The position numbers and the translations under genes are program-made. The notes beneath the pieces were generated by a model, which saw nothing but the letters and a program-made list of their open reading frames with translations, was not told where the DNA came from and searched no databases. Below, piece by piece: positions 1-6,704 of a stretch of 7,704 nucleotides of DNA (positions are counted from its first letter, which is position 1; every line of letters starts with the position of its first letter). The stretch lies in contig DATDRS010000302.1 of assembly GCA_035291605.1 (NCBI GenBank), forward strand, positions 1 through 7,704, written 5' to 3'. This stretch comes from DATDRS01 sp035291605 (lineage in GTDB: Bacteria > Chloroflexota > Anaerolineae > Anaerolineales > UBA6663).

Positions 1-1798
1 CGTAGAGGTCGCGCAGGAGGTCGGCGTGGACGCGGGCGAGGACCTCACCCCCCTCCTGCTGGCGCGTCTCCATCGCCCTGGGCGATGGAGAGGGGGAGTC
101 CAGGGGGATGCCCGCTTCGTGAATGCAGCGCCCGGCTAACACCGGGTTGTGCGGGCGCACGGCTTCGATCAGGCGCGCCGAGTCGTCGGCCAAACCGCAG
201 GCCAGAATCGTAGTCACTTCCCAGCCGGTGGCGGGCGGCTCAGGCAGGGGATCCCACTCGCCGACGTTGGCCGGGGGCATCTCGGCGGCCAGCCGTTGGC
301 TCTTCCACAGCGCCGTCAGGTCTTCGCCCGCTTCAAAGCGGCGCAGGAGTTCCAACGCGGCGAAGTATTCCTGGAGGAGGTGATGATAGAACCGCACCTC
401 CGGCTCAGTGGCCGGGTCGAGAATCGTCGCCGCCCGCCCGAAGCGAAACAGGTCGGCGGGCTTGAGGGGAATCTCGTCGCCATCCAGCTCGACGGACCTG
501 GGCACAGCCGCGCGGGCCACTTGAAAGCTGAACGTGGTGCTTTCTCCTTGCGCCTGCATGGCGTACGCCAATTGGGATAGCGCGCTGATTTGCGCGGCGC
601 GCGGCAGCCAGCCGGGATGCGCCAGTTTTTCCTCGCGCGCGAATAATTCCCCCGCGAACCATTCCAGCAGGCGGCCCCGGTTGCTCATTTCACGTTGATT
701 GGAGCGATAGGCGCTGACGAGCAGGGAGAGATTGAACGGGTTGCGCGCCATCTCGTGCAGGCGGGCCCGCGGGTCGTCGAGCAAAGCCTGCAGGCCTTGA
801 GCGTTATTGCGCGCGAGATAGTCGGCGATGCGCGGCGGGTCGAGCGGCTCCACGCGCACGCGGGGCAAATCCAACAGTGGCGCATCGTCGGCGCGGCTGG
901 TGAAAGCAATGCGGCTTGCGCCCAGGTGGTCTTGCACAAAAATGCGCCAGTCTTTCAAGCGTTCGTCGCGGTTATCGCGCGGGAGTTCGTTCACGCCGTC
1001 GGCGAGAATCACCGCCTGCCCCTCGGCCAGCGCGCGGGCGAAGTTGGAACCGAGGCGGCTTTCCCATTCGGCGCGCAGGAATTCCAACGGCGCGCGATGC
1101 TTTTGCTGGCTGAGGCGCACAAAAAGCGGGATGAGACCGGCGCGGGTCTGCAAACGCCGGCGGGCGGTCTCGTAGGCGTGTTTTTGTAACGTGATGGTCT
1201 TGCCCGCGCCCGGCTCGCCGAGAATGATGAAGGCCGTGTGCCGGTCGAAGGCTTGGGTGATGTCTTCGAGCGGAATGCTGGTGGGTTGGGCCTCGGGCCC
1301 TGCGCCTGGCGGCGGGCGGAATTCGGTGTAGGCCACGGGCAGGTCGAGGTTCTCAATCACGCGCTTCACGTCCATGCGCGCGGCGAGCGGGATGAACTTG
1401 GTGGCCCAGATCTGATAGTCGCGCTTGACGGTGAGAGCGAGCAGATGCGTGCGTTCCTGCCCTTCGGCGGCGAGCTGGGCGATTGCGCCCGCGCGGAAGG
1501 TGAGCGTCTCGCCGTCCAGTTCGGCGCGGAGCGCGTCGCCGGAGCCATGCGGGATAAAGGCCGCGCCGGCTTGTACAAAGGCCAGAACCTTCTCGATGAG
1601 ATGCTCGACATCTGCGGGAGAGAAGCCGTAACTGTGCGTCACCTTGTCGCGCCCGACGAAATCGGCGCAGGCGACATTTCCGGCGACGGCCACACCGCCC
1701 CGGGCCGTAGCGCGGCGCGCGGGGGGCGCTCTCTTTCCGGTGGGGCCTTTGGCCCGGACGCGCCGGGGAGAGGCGCGTTTGGCTTTGCGGGGTCGCAT
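1..1798 (-). CDS. NACHT-domain STAND NTPase, C-terminus missing at window edge
   Basis: The frame stays open from ATG at 1798 to the left edge (599 codons, no stop). Residues 1-31 are a basic, Pro/Ala-rich tail. Residues 34-54 are a Gly-rich segment ending in FVGRDKVT, and 60-180 is a region I cannot assign. The NACHT module follows: P-loop GEPGAGKT at 194-201, Walker B AVILADGVNELP at 262-273, sensor-like RIAFTSR at 296-302, NPFNLSLL at 353-360, and the winged-helix signature FYHHLLQEYFAALELL at 470-485. Known of the family: NACHT proteins are ATP-driven oligomerising switches joining a sensor to an effector, often in immunity or signalling. The Asn in DGVNE is common in bacterial NACHTs. 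From memory, the segment around 551-563 (NPVLAGRCIHEAG) resembles relatives that continue into helical repeats or an FGE-sulfatase (SUMF1) domain; that part lies outside the window. ATG is preferred because an in-frame TGA lies at 1814-1816 and a Shine-Dalgarno sequence at 1805-1811. NACHT is near certain; the effector and role are unknown. Confidence 0.9.
   Translation of the reverse strand, partial: MRPRKAKRASPRRVRAKGPTGKRAPPARRATARGGVAVAGNVACADFVGRDKVTHSYGFSPADVEHLIEKVLAFVQAGAAFIPHGSGDALRAELDGETLTFRAGAIAQLAAEGQERTHLLALTVKRDYQIWATKFIPLAARMDVKRVIENLDLPVAYTEFRPPPGAGPEAQPTSIPLEDITQAFDRHTAFIILGEPGAGKTITLQKHAYETARRRLQTRAGLIPLFVRLSQQKHRAPLEFLRAEWESRLGSNFARALAEGQAVILADGVNELPRDNRDERLKDWRIFVQDHLGASRIAFTSRADDAPLLDLPRVRVEPLDPPRIADYLARNNAQGLQALLDDPRARLHEMARNPFNLSLLVSAYRSNQREMSNRGRLLEWFAGELFAREEKLAHPGWLPRAAQISALSQLAYAMQAQGESTTFSFQVARAAVPRSVELDGDEIPLKPADLFRFGRAATILDPATEPEVRFYHHLLQEYFAALELLRRFEAGEDLTALWKSQRLAAEMPPANVGEWDPLPEPPATGWEVTTILACGLADDSARLIEAVRPHNPVLAGRCIHEAGIPLDSPSPSPRAMETRQQEGGEVLARVHADLLRDLY
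47..97. repeat. Palindromic repeat-like element inserted in frame in the NACHT gene
   Basis: At its core is a perfect palindrome: a 12-base arm at 67-78 (tctccatcgccc), one central base (79), and the reverse-complement arm at 80-91. It is flanked by C-rich (47-55) and G-rich (92-96) runs, the look of the 'CTCACCCCC...CTCTCC...GGAGAGGGGGAG' intergenic palindromic elements dispersed in many GC-rich genomes. Read on the gene's strand it adds about 17 residues (568-584), Pro/Ser-rich then Gln/Glu/Gly-rich, between LD and EVLARV. Its 51 bases preserve the frame. The palindrome is directly visible; that it is a dispersed element is inference, since only one copy lies in this window. Confidence 0.6.
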
Positions 1799-1804
1799 AG
1801 GGGA

Positions 1805-1811
1805 CTCTCCC
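1805..1811 (-). promoter_or_regulatory. Ribosome binding site of the NACHT gene
   Basis: GGGAGAG on the minus strand, six bases before ATG at 1798. An in-frame TGA (1814-1816) lies just upstream. The only other start after it is a GTG at 1811-1813, whose upstream side has no such site, so the ATG is favoured. Confidence 0.55.
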
Positions 1812-1842
1812 ACTCAATCAGGACCGTCGTGGACGAGCGGGG

Positions 1843-1872
1843 AGTATAAGAGCAACCGGGGAAACAAAGCAA
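1843..1872 (-). promoter_or_regulatory. Sigma70-like promoter for the NACHT gene
   Basis: Minus strand: -35-like TTGCTT (1867-1872), an 18-base spacer, and -10 TATACT (1843-1848). Transcription would start near 1836, giving a leader of about 38 bases before ATG 1798. The -10 is good and the -35 is weak. Confidence 0.45.
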
Positions 1873-1893
1873 GCAGCAAAGAATAGGTACAGG

Positions 1894-1899
1894 TATACT
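1894..1899 (+). promoter_or_regulatory. Possible -10 element for the patatin-like gene
   Basis: TATACT on the plus strand, but no convincing -35 at 16-18 bases upstream. If used, it would give a leader of about 110 bases containing the two hairpins at 1910-1949. A second weak candidate is TATAGT at 1965-1970, also without a -35. The real start of this transcript is therefore undecided. Confidence 0.2.
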
Positions 1900-1909
1900 C
1901 TCTGTGGCG

Positions 1910-1949
1910 GTCCCGGCGTACCGGGGCGCAGGGCGCAACGCGCCGCCCT
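1910..1949. other. Two adjacent GC-rich hairpins in the divergent intergenic region
   Basis: The first hairpin has a 7-bp stem, 1910-1916 with 1921-1927 (loop cgta, one G-T pair). The second has a 6-bp stem, agggcg 1930-1935 with cgccct 1944-1949; an alternative inner stem is ggcgc 1932-1936 with gcgcc 1940-1944. No T-tract follows on either strand, so an intrinsic terminator is unlikely. They could be leader structure or a remnant of a dispersed repeat. The rest of 1799-2014 shows only the promoter-like sites listed separately. Confidence 0.35.
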
Positions 1950-2014
1950 CAGAGACGTATTGGGTATAGTCACAGATTACGCGGTCATACTACACGAGCA
2001 TAGAAAACAGCGCG

Positions 2015-2962
2015 ATGAAACCCAGTTCCCCCCATTTGTCCAAAGCCCAGCCCCTCACCCTCGCCTTCTCCGGCGGCGGCGCAAAATGCGCCGCCCAGGC
2101 CGGGGTGTTGTCCGTCCTCGAGGAAGCCCGCCTCCCGGTGGGCGCCATCGTCGGCCTGAGCGCCGGGGGCCTCGTGGCCGTGCTCTACGGCCTCGGGTAC
2201 GCGCCGGCGGCCATCCGCGATTACATCGCCAACACCAGCCTGCTGGAAGTATGGGAATTCGACGCCACCCAGCGCGCCATCTTCGGCCCGGAGAAAATCC
2301 GCGCCCGCCTCCGAACAGTGGTCGGCGACAAAACTTTCGCCGATCTGAGGCTGCCGGTGACGGTCCTGGCGGTGGACATGAACAGCGAACGCGAGGTGCG
2401 CCTGAACTCCGGCCGCCTCGAGGACGCGGTGATGGCGACGATGGCCCTGCCCACCTTTTTCACCCCGGTCACCCTCGGCGCGATGCGGCTGGTAGACGGG
2501 GGCGTGTTCAACCCACTGCCGGTGGACGTGGCCCGTGAAATGGGCCAGCGCGTGGTGGCGGTGGACGTGGTGCACGATCATTCGCCCACCGAGCCGACGC
2601 AGATCTTTGAGGCGCGGGGGCCAATGCGCTACGCCACCGCCGTCGGGCGCCGGCTGCGCCTCACCGAGATCGTGGAATCGGCCTATCAGATGGGCGTGGT
2701 GATCACCAACCACATGATCGAGCACAACCTGCGGGACAACCCGGCGGACGTGCTGATTCGCCCGGCGGTGGGAAAAGTAGGGTTGTTCGCCTTCGACCTG
2801 GCTGGGACGGCTTACGAGATGGGGCGAGCCGCCGCGCAGGCAGCGCTGCCGCAATTGGAGGCCCTCGTCTATCCGAAGACGACCTCGCGTCTGGCCGCCG
2901 CCTGGAAAAGAGCCGCAGCCGTCATCCGTAGACAGCGCGCACGCCAGGCTACCGGCAGATGA
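2015..2962 (+). CDS. Patatin-like phospholipase (RssA-type)
   Basis: A 315-residue protein with the patatin serine-hydrolase fold. The oxyanion-hole motif GGGAK is at 20-24, the nucleophile elbow GLSAG at 47-51 (Ser49), and the catalytic DGG at 161-163 (Asp161), forming the Ser-Asp dyad. Length and the spacing of the three motifs fit bacterial RssA-like proteins of about 300 residues. The family hydrolyses acyl esters of phospholipids or related lipids; the substrate here is unknown. There is no signal peptide or membrane segment, so it is probably cytoplasmic. The C-terminus (about 290-315) is Arg/Ala-rich and basic, which could favour membrane contact. One oddity: the residue after GGGAK is Cys25, where many relatives have Gly. 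No clear Shine-Dalgarno sequence precedes the ATG; this start is kept because GGGAK begins only 20 residues in and the next Met is at 122, past the active site. The 3' end overlaps the opposing gene by 14 bases. Confidence 0.9.
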   Translation: MKPSSPHLSKAQPLTLAFSGGGAKCAAQAGVLSVLEEARLPVGAIVGLSAGGLVAVLYGLGYAPAAIRDYIANTSLLEVWEFDATQRAIFGPEKIRARLRTVVGDKTFADLRLPVTVLAVDMNSEREVRLNSGRLEDAVMATMALPTFFTPVTLGAMRLVDGGVFNPLPVDVAREMGQRVVAVDVVHDHSPTEPTQIFEARGPMRYATAVGRRLRLTEIVESAYQMGVVITNHMIEHNLRDNPADVLIRPAVGKVGLFAFDLAGTAYEMGRAAAQAALPQLEALVYPKTTSRLAAAWKRAAAVIRRQRARQATGR

Positions 2963-4664
2963 GCATCGGCCAGCGCGTTTCGCGGAGCACGTCGTCCACC
3001 GAAGCGCCGAGCACAACTTCCAGGGCCAGGCTGGCGCCGTAGCCGCCCATGATGATCAACTGGCTGTCGTGCCCGGCGGTCGTTTTCAAAATCGTCTCGA
3101 CCACCGGGCCGCTCGCCTCGACAAACTCAGCCCGGACCTCGTGAAACTCCAGATAAGCCCTGGGATAGTCGAGCGTGGCCGAGGTCGTGCGGCCCGCCTC
3201 CTCCACCGTGAGGACGACCAGCGAGGTTTTCCACTGCTCGGCGAGATAGGCCGCCACGAAGAGCGCCTCCCGCGCTTTCGCGCTGCCGTCGTACGCCAGC
3301 AGTACACGATCTAACGGGGATGAGACGCGCGGCGTGATCAGCAGCGGCGGGGCGCAGCGGCGAATCATGGCGCGCCACCCCGAGCCGAGGCGGGCGAGCG
3401 TTTGCGCGGGTGGGGGGTAGGCGAGGTTCAGGACGATCAGATCCATCATCCCGGCCCGCCTGCAAATCGTGGAAGCGACCTCGCCTGCCTCAATCGCCAG
3501 GCTGCCGGGGAGGCCCGCCGCCTCGCACCGCCGGTTGAACTCGGCGCGCACTGCCTGCGCCGCCTCGCCTTCCTTCTGCTCTTCGCTCGGAACGATGTGC
3601 AAGCCGTGCAGGTGCGCCGCCTCCCGGCGTGCGACGACGAGCGCCTGCTCCAGGGCGTACCAACCAACCGCCTCGCCGCTCACCGGGACGAGGATATCGG
3701 CAAACAGCCGGTCGCTGTAGCGGGCTGCCAGCTTCTCCTCGCGCCACCGGCCGGGGGCAGGGCCGCCGGCCAACACCGCGTCGAGGGCGCGGGCGACGGG
3801 GTTCCTCTCGTCGGGCCGGGCGGCAAAGTCTTTAGCGGCGACCTCCGGCTTGACCTGCCATCCCAGCTCTTCCTCAAGCGCCGTGCGGTGCTCCATGATC
3901 CACAGGTAAATGTCGGTCTCCGTGCGCCCCGGAAACTCGCGCAGCAACCCGCGGTCGCGAATGACCTCCACCGCCGGATAATAGGCAGAGTCGTACCAGT
4001 CCGCCACGGCTTCCGCAACCGGCACAACCTGCCGACGCTCCTGCTCCAACCACTGGCGGTGGAGTTCGAGCAGGCCCATGAGTTTTTGATATTGCCCCGG
4101 CGCGCTCACGCTCAAATCGGCGGTGGGGCGGATTGCGTCCACGCGGGTTCCCTCGAGGAAATCCGCGTACTCGGCCTTCAGGATCAGTTCGTCGGGTTGA
4201 ACGTCGGGCGAGAGGGGGACCCTCGTCTGCACTTCGACGACGTAGGCCTCGATGTGCGTCGCGCCCATCTGCCGGGCGATGGACACACGATGATGCCCGT
4301 CGAGCACAAAGTAAGCCTCGCCAATTTTGTACACCTCGATGGGAGGCAACCCGGCGCTGCCGGCGTCGGCGGCCAGCGCCATCACCCTCGCCCACCGGTC
4401 TTGGTCGCTGTCATGGCGGGGAAGAAAGGAGCGCGTGAAATCCGTGTAGCGCCCGACGCTGCCTACGATGCCGTCGAGAGGCACGTCCTGGCGGCCGCGA
4501 TGGACGCTGCCGCTAGTTTTCAGCTTCCGCGCGACTTCCTCATAGGAGAGCAGGCCGACGGATTGGCCCGTCAGGCGCGCCATGATCTCCTGCAAGGCAG
4601 CCCGCTGGCGCGCAGCGCGGAAGTCCGCGATCGCGGCCTGATAGGTGCGTGCGGTGTAGCCCAT
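2949..4664 (-). CDS. ParB/Srx-like domain fused to two universal stress protein domains
   Basis: A 571-residue multidomain protein. Residues 1-60 are helical, with YEEVARKLKTSGSVHRG at 41-57. A ParB/Srx-like domain (about 61-146) carries GLPPIEVY (105-112) and the core VLDGHHRVSIARQMGATHIE (120-139). A middle region (about 155-300) holds AVADWYDSAYYPAVEVI (219-235) and FPGRTETDIYLWI (244-256), perhaps DUF4032-like. Two USP (UspA-fold) domains follow, about 316-446 and 450-571. The second has DRVLLAYDGS (452-461) and a G-2x-G-9x-G motif at 540-553, expected to bind ATP; the last Gly is followed by Ala-Ser rather than Ser/Thr. The first lacks this motif. No signal peptide or membrane segment is seen, so it is likely cytoplasmic. 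Known of the families: ParB-fold domains can be CTPases, nucleases or kinases, and USPs bind nucleotides under stress. What the fusion does is unknown. It lies 53 bases after the peptidase gene, probably in the same operon. The Shine-Dalgarno sequence is weak. It is not a chromosome-partitioning ParB, as no HTH or ParA is present. Confidence 0.85.
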   Translation of the reverse strand: MGYTARTYQAAIADFRAARQRAALQEIMARLTGQSVGLLSYEEVARKLKTSGSVHRGRQDVPLDGIVGSVGRYTDFTRSFLPRHDSDQDRWARVMALAADAGSAGLPPIEVYKIGEAYFVLDGHHRVSIARQMGATHIEAYVVEVQTRVPLSPDVQPDELILKAEYADFLEGTRVDAIRPTADLSVSAPGQYQKLMGLLELHRQWLEQERRQVVPVAEAVADWYDSAYYPAVEVIRDRGLLREFPGRTETDIYLWIMEHRTALEEELGWQVKPEVAAKDFAARPDERNPVARALDAVLAGGPAPGRWREEKLAARYSDRLFADILVPVSGEAVGWYALEQALVVARREAAHLHGLHIVPSEEQKEGEAAQAVRAEFNRRCEAAGLPGSLAIEAGEVASTICRRAGMMDLIVLNLAYPPPAQTLARLGSGWRAMIRRCAPPLLITPRVSSPLDRVLLAYDGSAKAREALFVAAYLAEQWKTSLVVLTVEEAGRTTSATLDYPRAYLEFHEVRAEFVEASGPVVETILKTTAGHDSQLIIMGGYGASLALEVVLGASVDDVLRETRWPMLICR

Positions 4665-4717
4665 CGCGTCTCAGATCACGGCCAAACCACTTCCTGCCCG
4701 TCGGTGCAGCGCACTTT

Positions 4718-6538
4718 CTAGATCTCCAAATACCTCTGGATGCGTCTCTCAATCACCTTCAGGCTGCCCGCCCAAAAATCCTTTTGGCGGAGGTTGATGC
4801 CGAAACGCGCGGCGAGGTCGGCGGCCGTGCCCTCGCCCGTGCTGGCGAGCAGGGCCTCGTAGTCCGGGACGAAGGCCGCGCCGCGCTGCTGGTAGAGCGC
4901 ATACAGCCCCAGCCCGAAGAGCAGGCCAAAGGCGTAAGGGTAGTTGTAGAAGTTCAGGCTGGGATAATAGTAATGCGGTTTCCACGTCCACATGTACTTG
5001 TGCAGATGCCGCTCGTCCAGCCCGTCGCCGTACGTTTCTTTCTGGCAGCGGAGCATGATCGCGCACAGGTCGTCCGCCGAAAGCTCGGCCTGGGCGCGGC
5101 GCTCAAACACTTCCGTCTCGAAGAGATAGCGGGAGTAGATGTCCACGATGACCTGCGTCCGGCCCATCAGGTCACACTCGAGGATCGCCAGCTCTTCGTC
5201 CGGGTCAGCGACGTCCGCGAGGATCGCATCGGTGATGATCGTCTCGCAGAAGATGGAGGCGGTTTCGGCCAGCGTCATCGGCGTGATCCGTTGCAAGAGC
5301 GGCTTGCCTGCCCGGCACTCGTTGTGGAAGGCGTGGCCCAGTTCGTGCGCGATGGTGAAGACCTGATCGAGTGAGCCGTCAAAGTTGCACAGGATGCGCG
5401 ACTCCTCCACGCCGGGCACGCCCATGCAGAACGCGCCGCCCTGCTTGCCGTCGCGCGGCTCGGCGTCTATCCACTGATGGTCAAAAGCGCGCTGGGTCAG
5501 GGCCGCCAGCCGTTCGCTGAACCGGCGGAATTGCGCGACGACGAGCGCCTGGGCCTCCTGAAAGGTATAGACCCGGTCGCTCTTGCCGGTCGGCGCGAAT
5601 ACATCCCACCACGGCAAAGCCTCCTCGCCCAGACGTTTCGCTTTGGCTTTGAGGTAGCTGCGGAAGGCCGGGAACGAGTCGCGCATCGCCTCCAGCATGG
5701 CCTCCAGCGTTTCCTGGTCAATGCGGTTGTCGTCCAGCGCCGTGTGGAGCGCGTCCCTGCGCCCGCGCCGCTTGTTCAGCGTCACCGCCGCGCCTTTGAC
5801 CCCGTTCATCGCGGCGGCCAGCGGCTCGCGCACCGTATCCCAGGCGGCGATCTCGGCTTCGTAGGCCCGGCGGCGCACATCCCCGTCCGGGTCGTGGGAG
5901 AGGTTGAGGAGCGCGGGCATTGGCAGTTTCTCTACCCTGCCGTCACGCTCAAAGGGGACCGTCAGTTGGGAGGTGACCACGCCCTGCAGTTTGTTCCACG
6001 CCGTCGCCCCGCTCAAGCCCAGTTCCGCCGCCAGCCCCTCCTCGGCCTCGCTCATCAGGTAGCGGCTCTGCTCAACCGTTTCTCTCAGGTAAAACTCGTG
6101 ACTGCTGGCCCGCTCGTCTTCCAGGATCGAAGGCCGGGCCGCGTCCAGCCCGCCCAGCCAGCCCCGGAACCGGACGCCGTGCTGCTGGAGGCGGACCCCC
6201 AGCGGCTCCAGTTCCGACATCTTGCGTTTCGCCGTCGTGTTATACGAGTCCGTGGTCACGAACGACGAGAGATAGCTCCGCATCGTGGCATACAACCGCA
6301 GGCTGGCGTTCATGCGCTCCAGGTAGCCGCCGACGACCTCGCCCAACCGGTCATGGGCCGCCGCGCCGTCCAATGTCGCCTTCGATATCCGGTGCGCGTC
6401 CAGATACTGCTCCATCTCGTCAATCTGCGCCTTGAGCGCCTCGACCGCCTGCGCCAACGGCTCTGACTCCAGGCCTGGATACACGTTGGACAAATCCCAA
6501 TGGGGCAGCGGCCCCAAATCTTTTTTGTCGGAAGTCAT
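4718..6538 (-). CDS. pepF: Oligoendopeptidase F, M3B family zinc metallopeptidase
   Basis: A 606-residue protein of the usual length for PepF-type (M3B) enzymes, which cleave short peptides in the cytoplasm. The zinc site is clear: IAHELGHAFHNE at 396-407 gives HExxH with His398, Glu399 and His402, and the third ligand Glu425 lies in TLAETAS (422-428). The C-terminal substrate-binding signature is present: HLHKYMWTWKPHYYYPSL at 511-528 and FYNYPYAFG at 530-538. The N-terminal LPHWDLSNVYPGLES (11-25) is typical of the family's start and supports this ATG, as does a GAGGAG ribosome site four bases upstream. No signal peptide is visible. The gene is divergent from the DUF2269-like gene and is probably first in an operon with the ParB/USP fusion 53 bases downstream. 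All catalytic residues are intact, so it should be active. The subfamily is secure; the exact peptide specificity is not. Confidence 0.95.
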   Translation of the reverse strand: MTSDKKDLGPLPHWDLSNVYPGLESEPLAQAVEALKAQIDEMEQYLDAHRISKATLDGAAAHDRLGEVVGGYLERMNASLRLYATMRSYLSSFVTTDSYNTTAKRKMSELEPLGVRLQQHGVRFRGWLGGLDAARPSILEDERASSHEFYLRETVEQSRYLMSEAEEGLAAELGLSGATAWNKLQGVVTSQLTVPFERDGRVEKLPMPALLNLSHDPDGDVRRRAYEAEIAAWDTVREPLAAAMNGVKGAAVTLNKRRGRRDALHTALDDNRIDQETLEAMLEAMRDSFPAFRSYLKAKAKRLGEEALPWWDVFAPTGKSDRVYTFQEAQALVVAQFRRFSERLAALTQRAFDHQWIDAEPRDGKQGGAFCMGVPGVEESRILCNFDGSLDQVFTIAHELGHAFHNECRAGKPLLQRITPMTLAETASIFCETIITDAILADVADPDEELAILECDLMGRTQVIVDIYSRYLFETEVFERRAQAELSADDLCAIMLRCQKETYGDGLDERHLHKYMWTWKPHYYYPSLNFYNYPYAFGLLFGLGLYALYQQRGAAFVPDYEALLASTGEGTAADLAARFGINLRQKDFWAGSLKVIERRIQRYLEI

Positions 6539-6542
6539 AATT

Positions 6543-6548
6543 CTCCTC
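6543..6548 (-). promoter_or_regulatory. Ribosome binding site of pepF
   Basis: GAGGAG on the minus strand, four bases (AATT) before ATG at 6538. It is a strong Shine-Dalgarno match and fixes the start. Confidence 0.75.
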
Positions 6549-6573
6549 GTTATGGATATGAAAGTAGACGCAT

Positions 6574-6604
6574 AGTATACATCGTCTTTTTGAGTTGGTG
6601 TCAG
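6574..6604 (-). promoter_or_regulatory. Sigma70-like promoter for pepF and the ParB/USP gene
   Basis: Minus strand: -35 CTGACA (6599-6604, five of six consensus bases), a 19-base spacer, and -10 TATACT (6574-6579). The spacer is long but still in the tolerated range. The start would be near 6567, giving a leader of about 30 bases. Confidence 0.5.
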
Positions 6605-6633
6605 GATTTATAAAACAGTTTGGGGAGGTGAGG

Positions 6634-6661
6634 TTGCGGTGAAGTAGATAGGGATTATACT
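6634..6661 (+). promoter_or_regulatory. Sigma70-like promoter for the small membrane-protein genes
   Basis: Plus strand: -35-like TTGCGG (6634-6639), a 16-base spacer, and -10 TATACT (6656-6661). A start near 6668 gives a leader of about 47 bases before ATG 6715. The -10 is good and the -35 is weak. Confidence 0.4.
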
Positions 6662-6704
6662 TGGAGAGCGCCTGGCCATGACGCTCGGAGCGCGTCTGTT
6701 TCGC

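Noticed and set aside
1238..1849. Open frame of 203 codons on the plus strand
   Set aside because: Antisense to the NACHT gene start, covering its P-loop; no domain seen.
1910..1949. Intrinsic terminator between the divergent genes
   Set aside because: The hairpins have no T-tract on either strand, and no gene ends there.
1..2962. CBASS-type defence operon with a patatin effector
   Set aside because: No CD-NTase (cGAS-like) gene is visible, and the patatin is divergent rather than in an operon with a nucleotidyltransferase.
1985..3016. Open frame of 343 codons on the minus strand
   Set aside because: Antisense to the patatin-like gene; His/Gly/Arg-rich translation without motifs.
2949..4664. 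Chromosome-partitioning ParB
   Set aside because: There is no HTH DNA-binding domain, no ParA neighbour and no parS-like site; the ParB-like part is a single domain joined to USP domains.
3402..4721. Long open frame of 439 codons on the plus strand
   Set aside because: Antisense to the ParB/USP fusion, with no recognisable domain; a GC-rich shadow.
5477..6466. Long open frame of 329 codons on the plus strand
   Set aside because: It lies antisense to pepF, whose catalytic motifs are intact. The translation is Arg/Val/Gln-rich with no domain, as expected of a shadow frame in GC-rich DNA.
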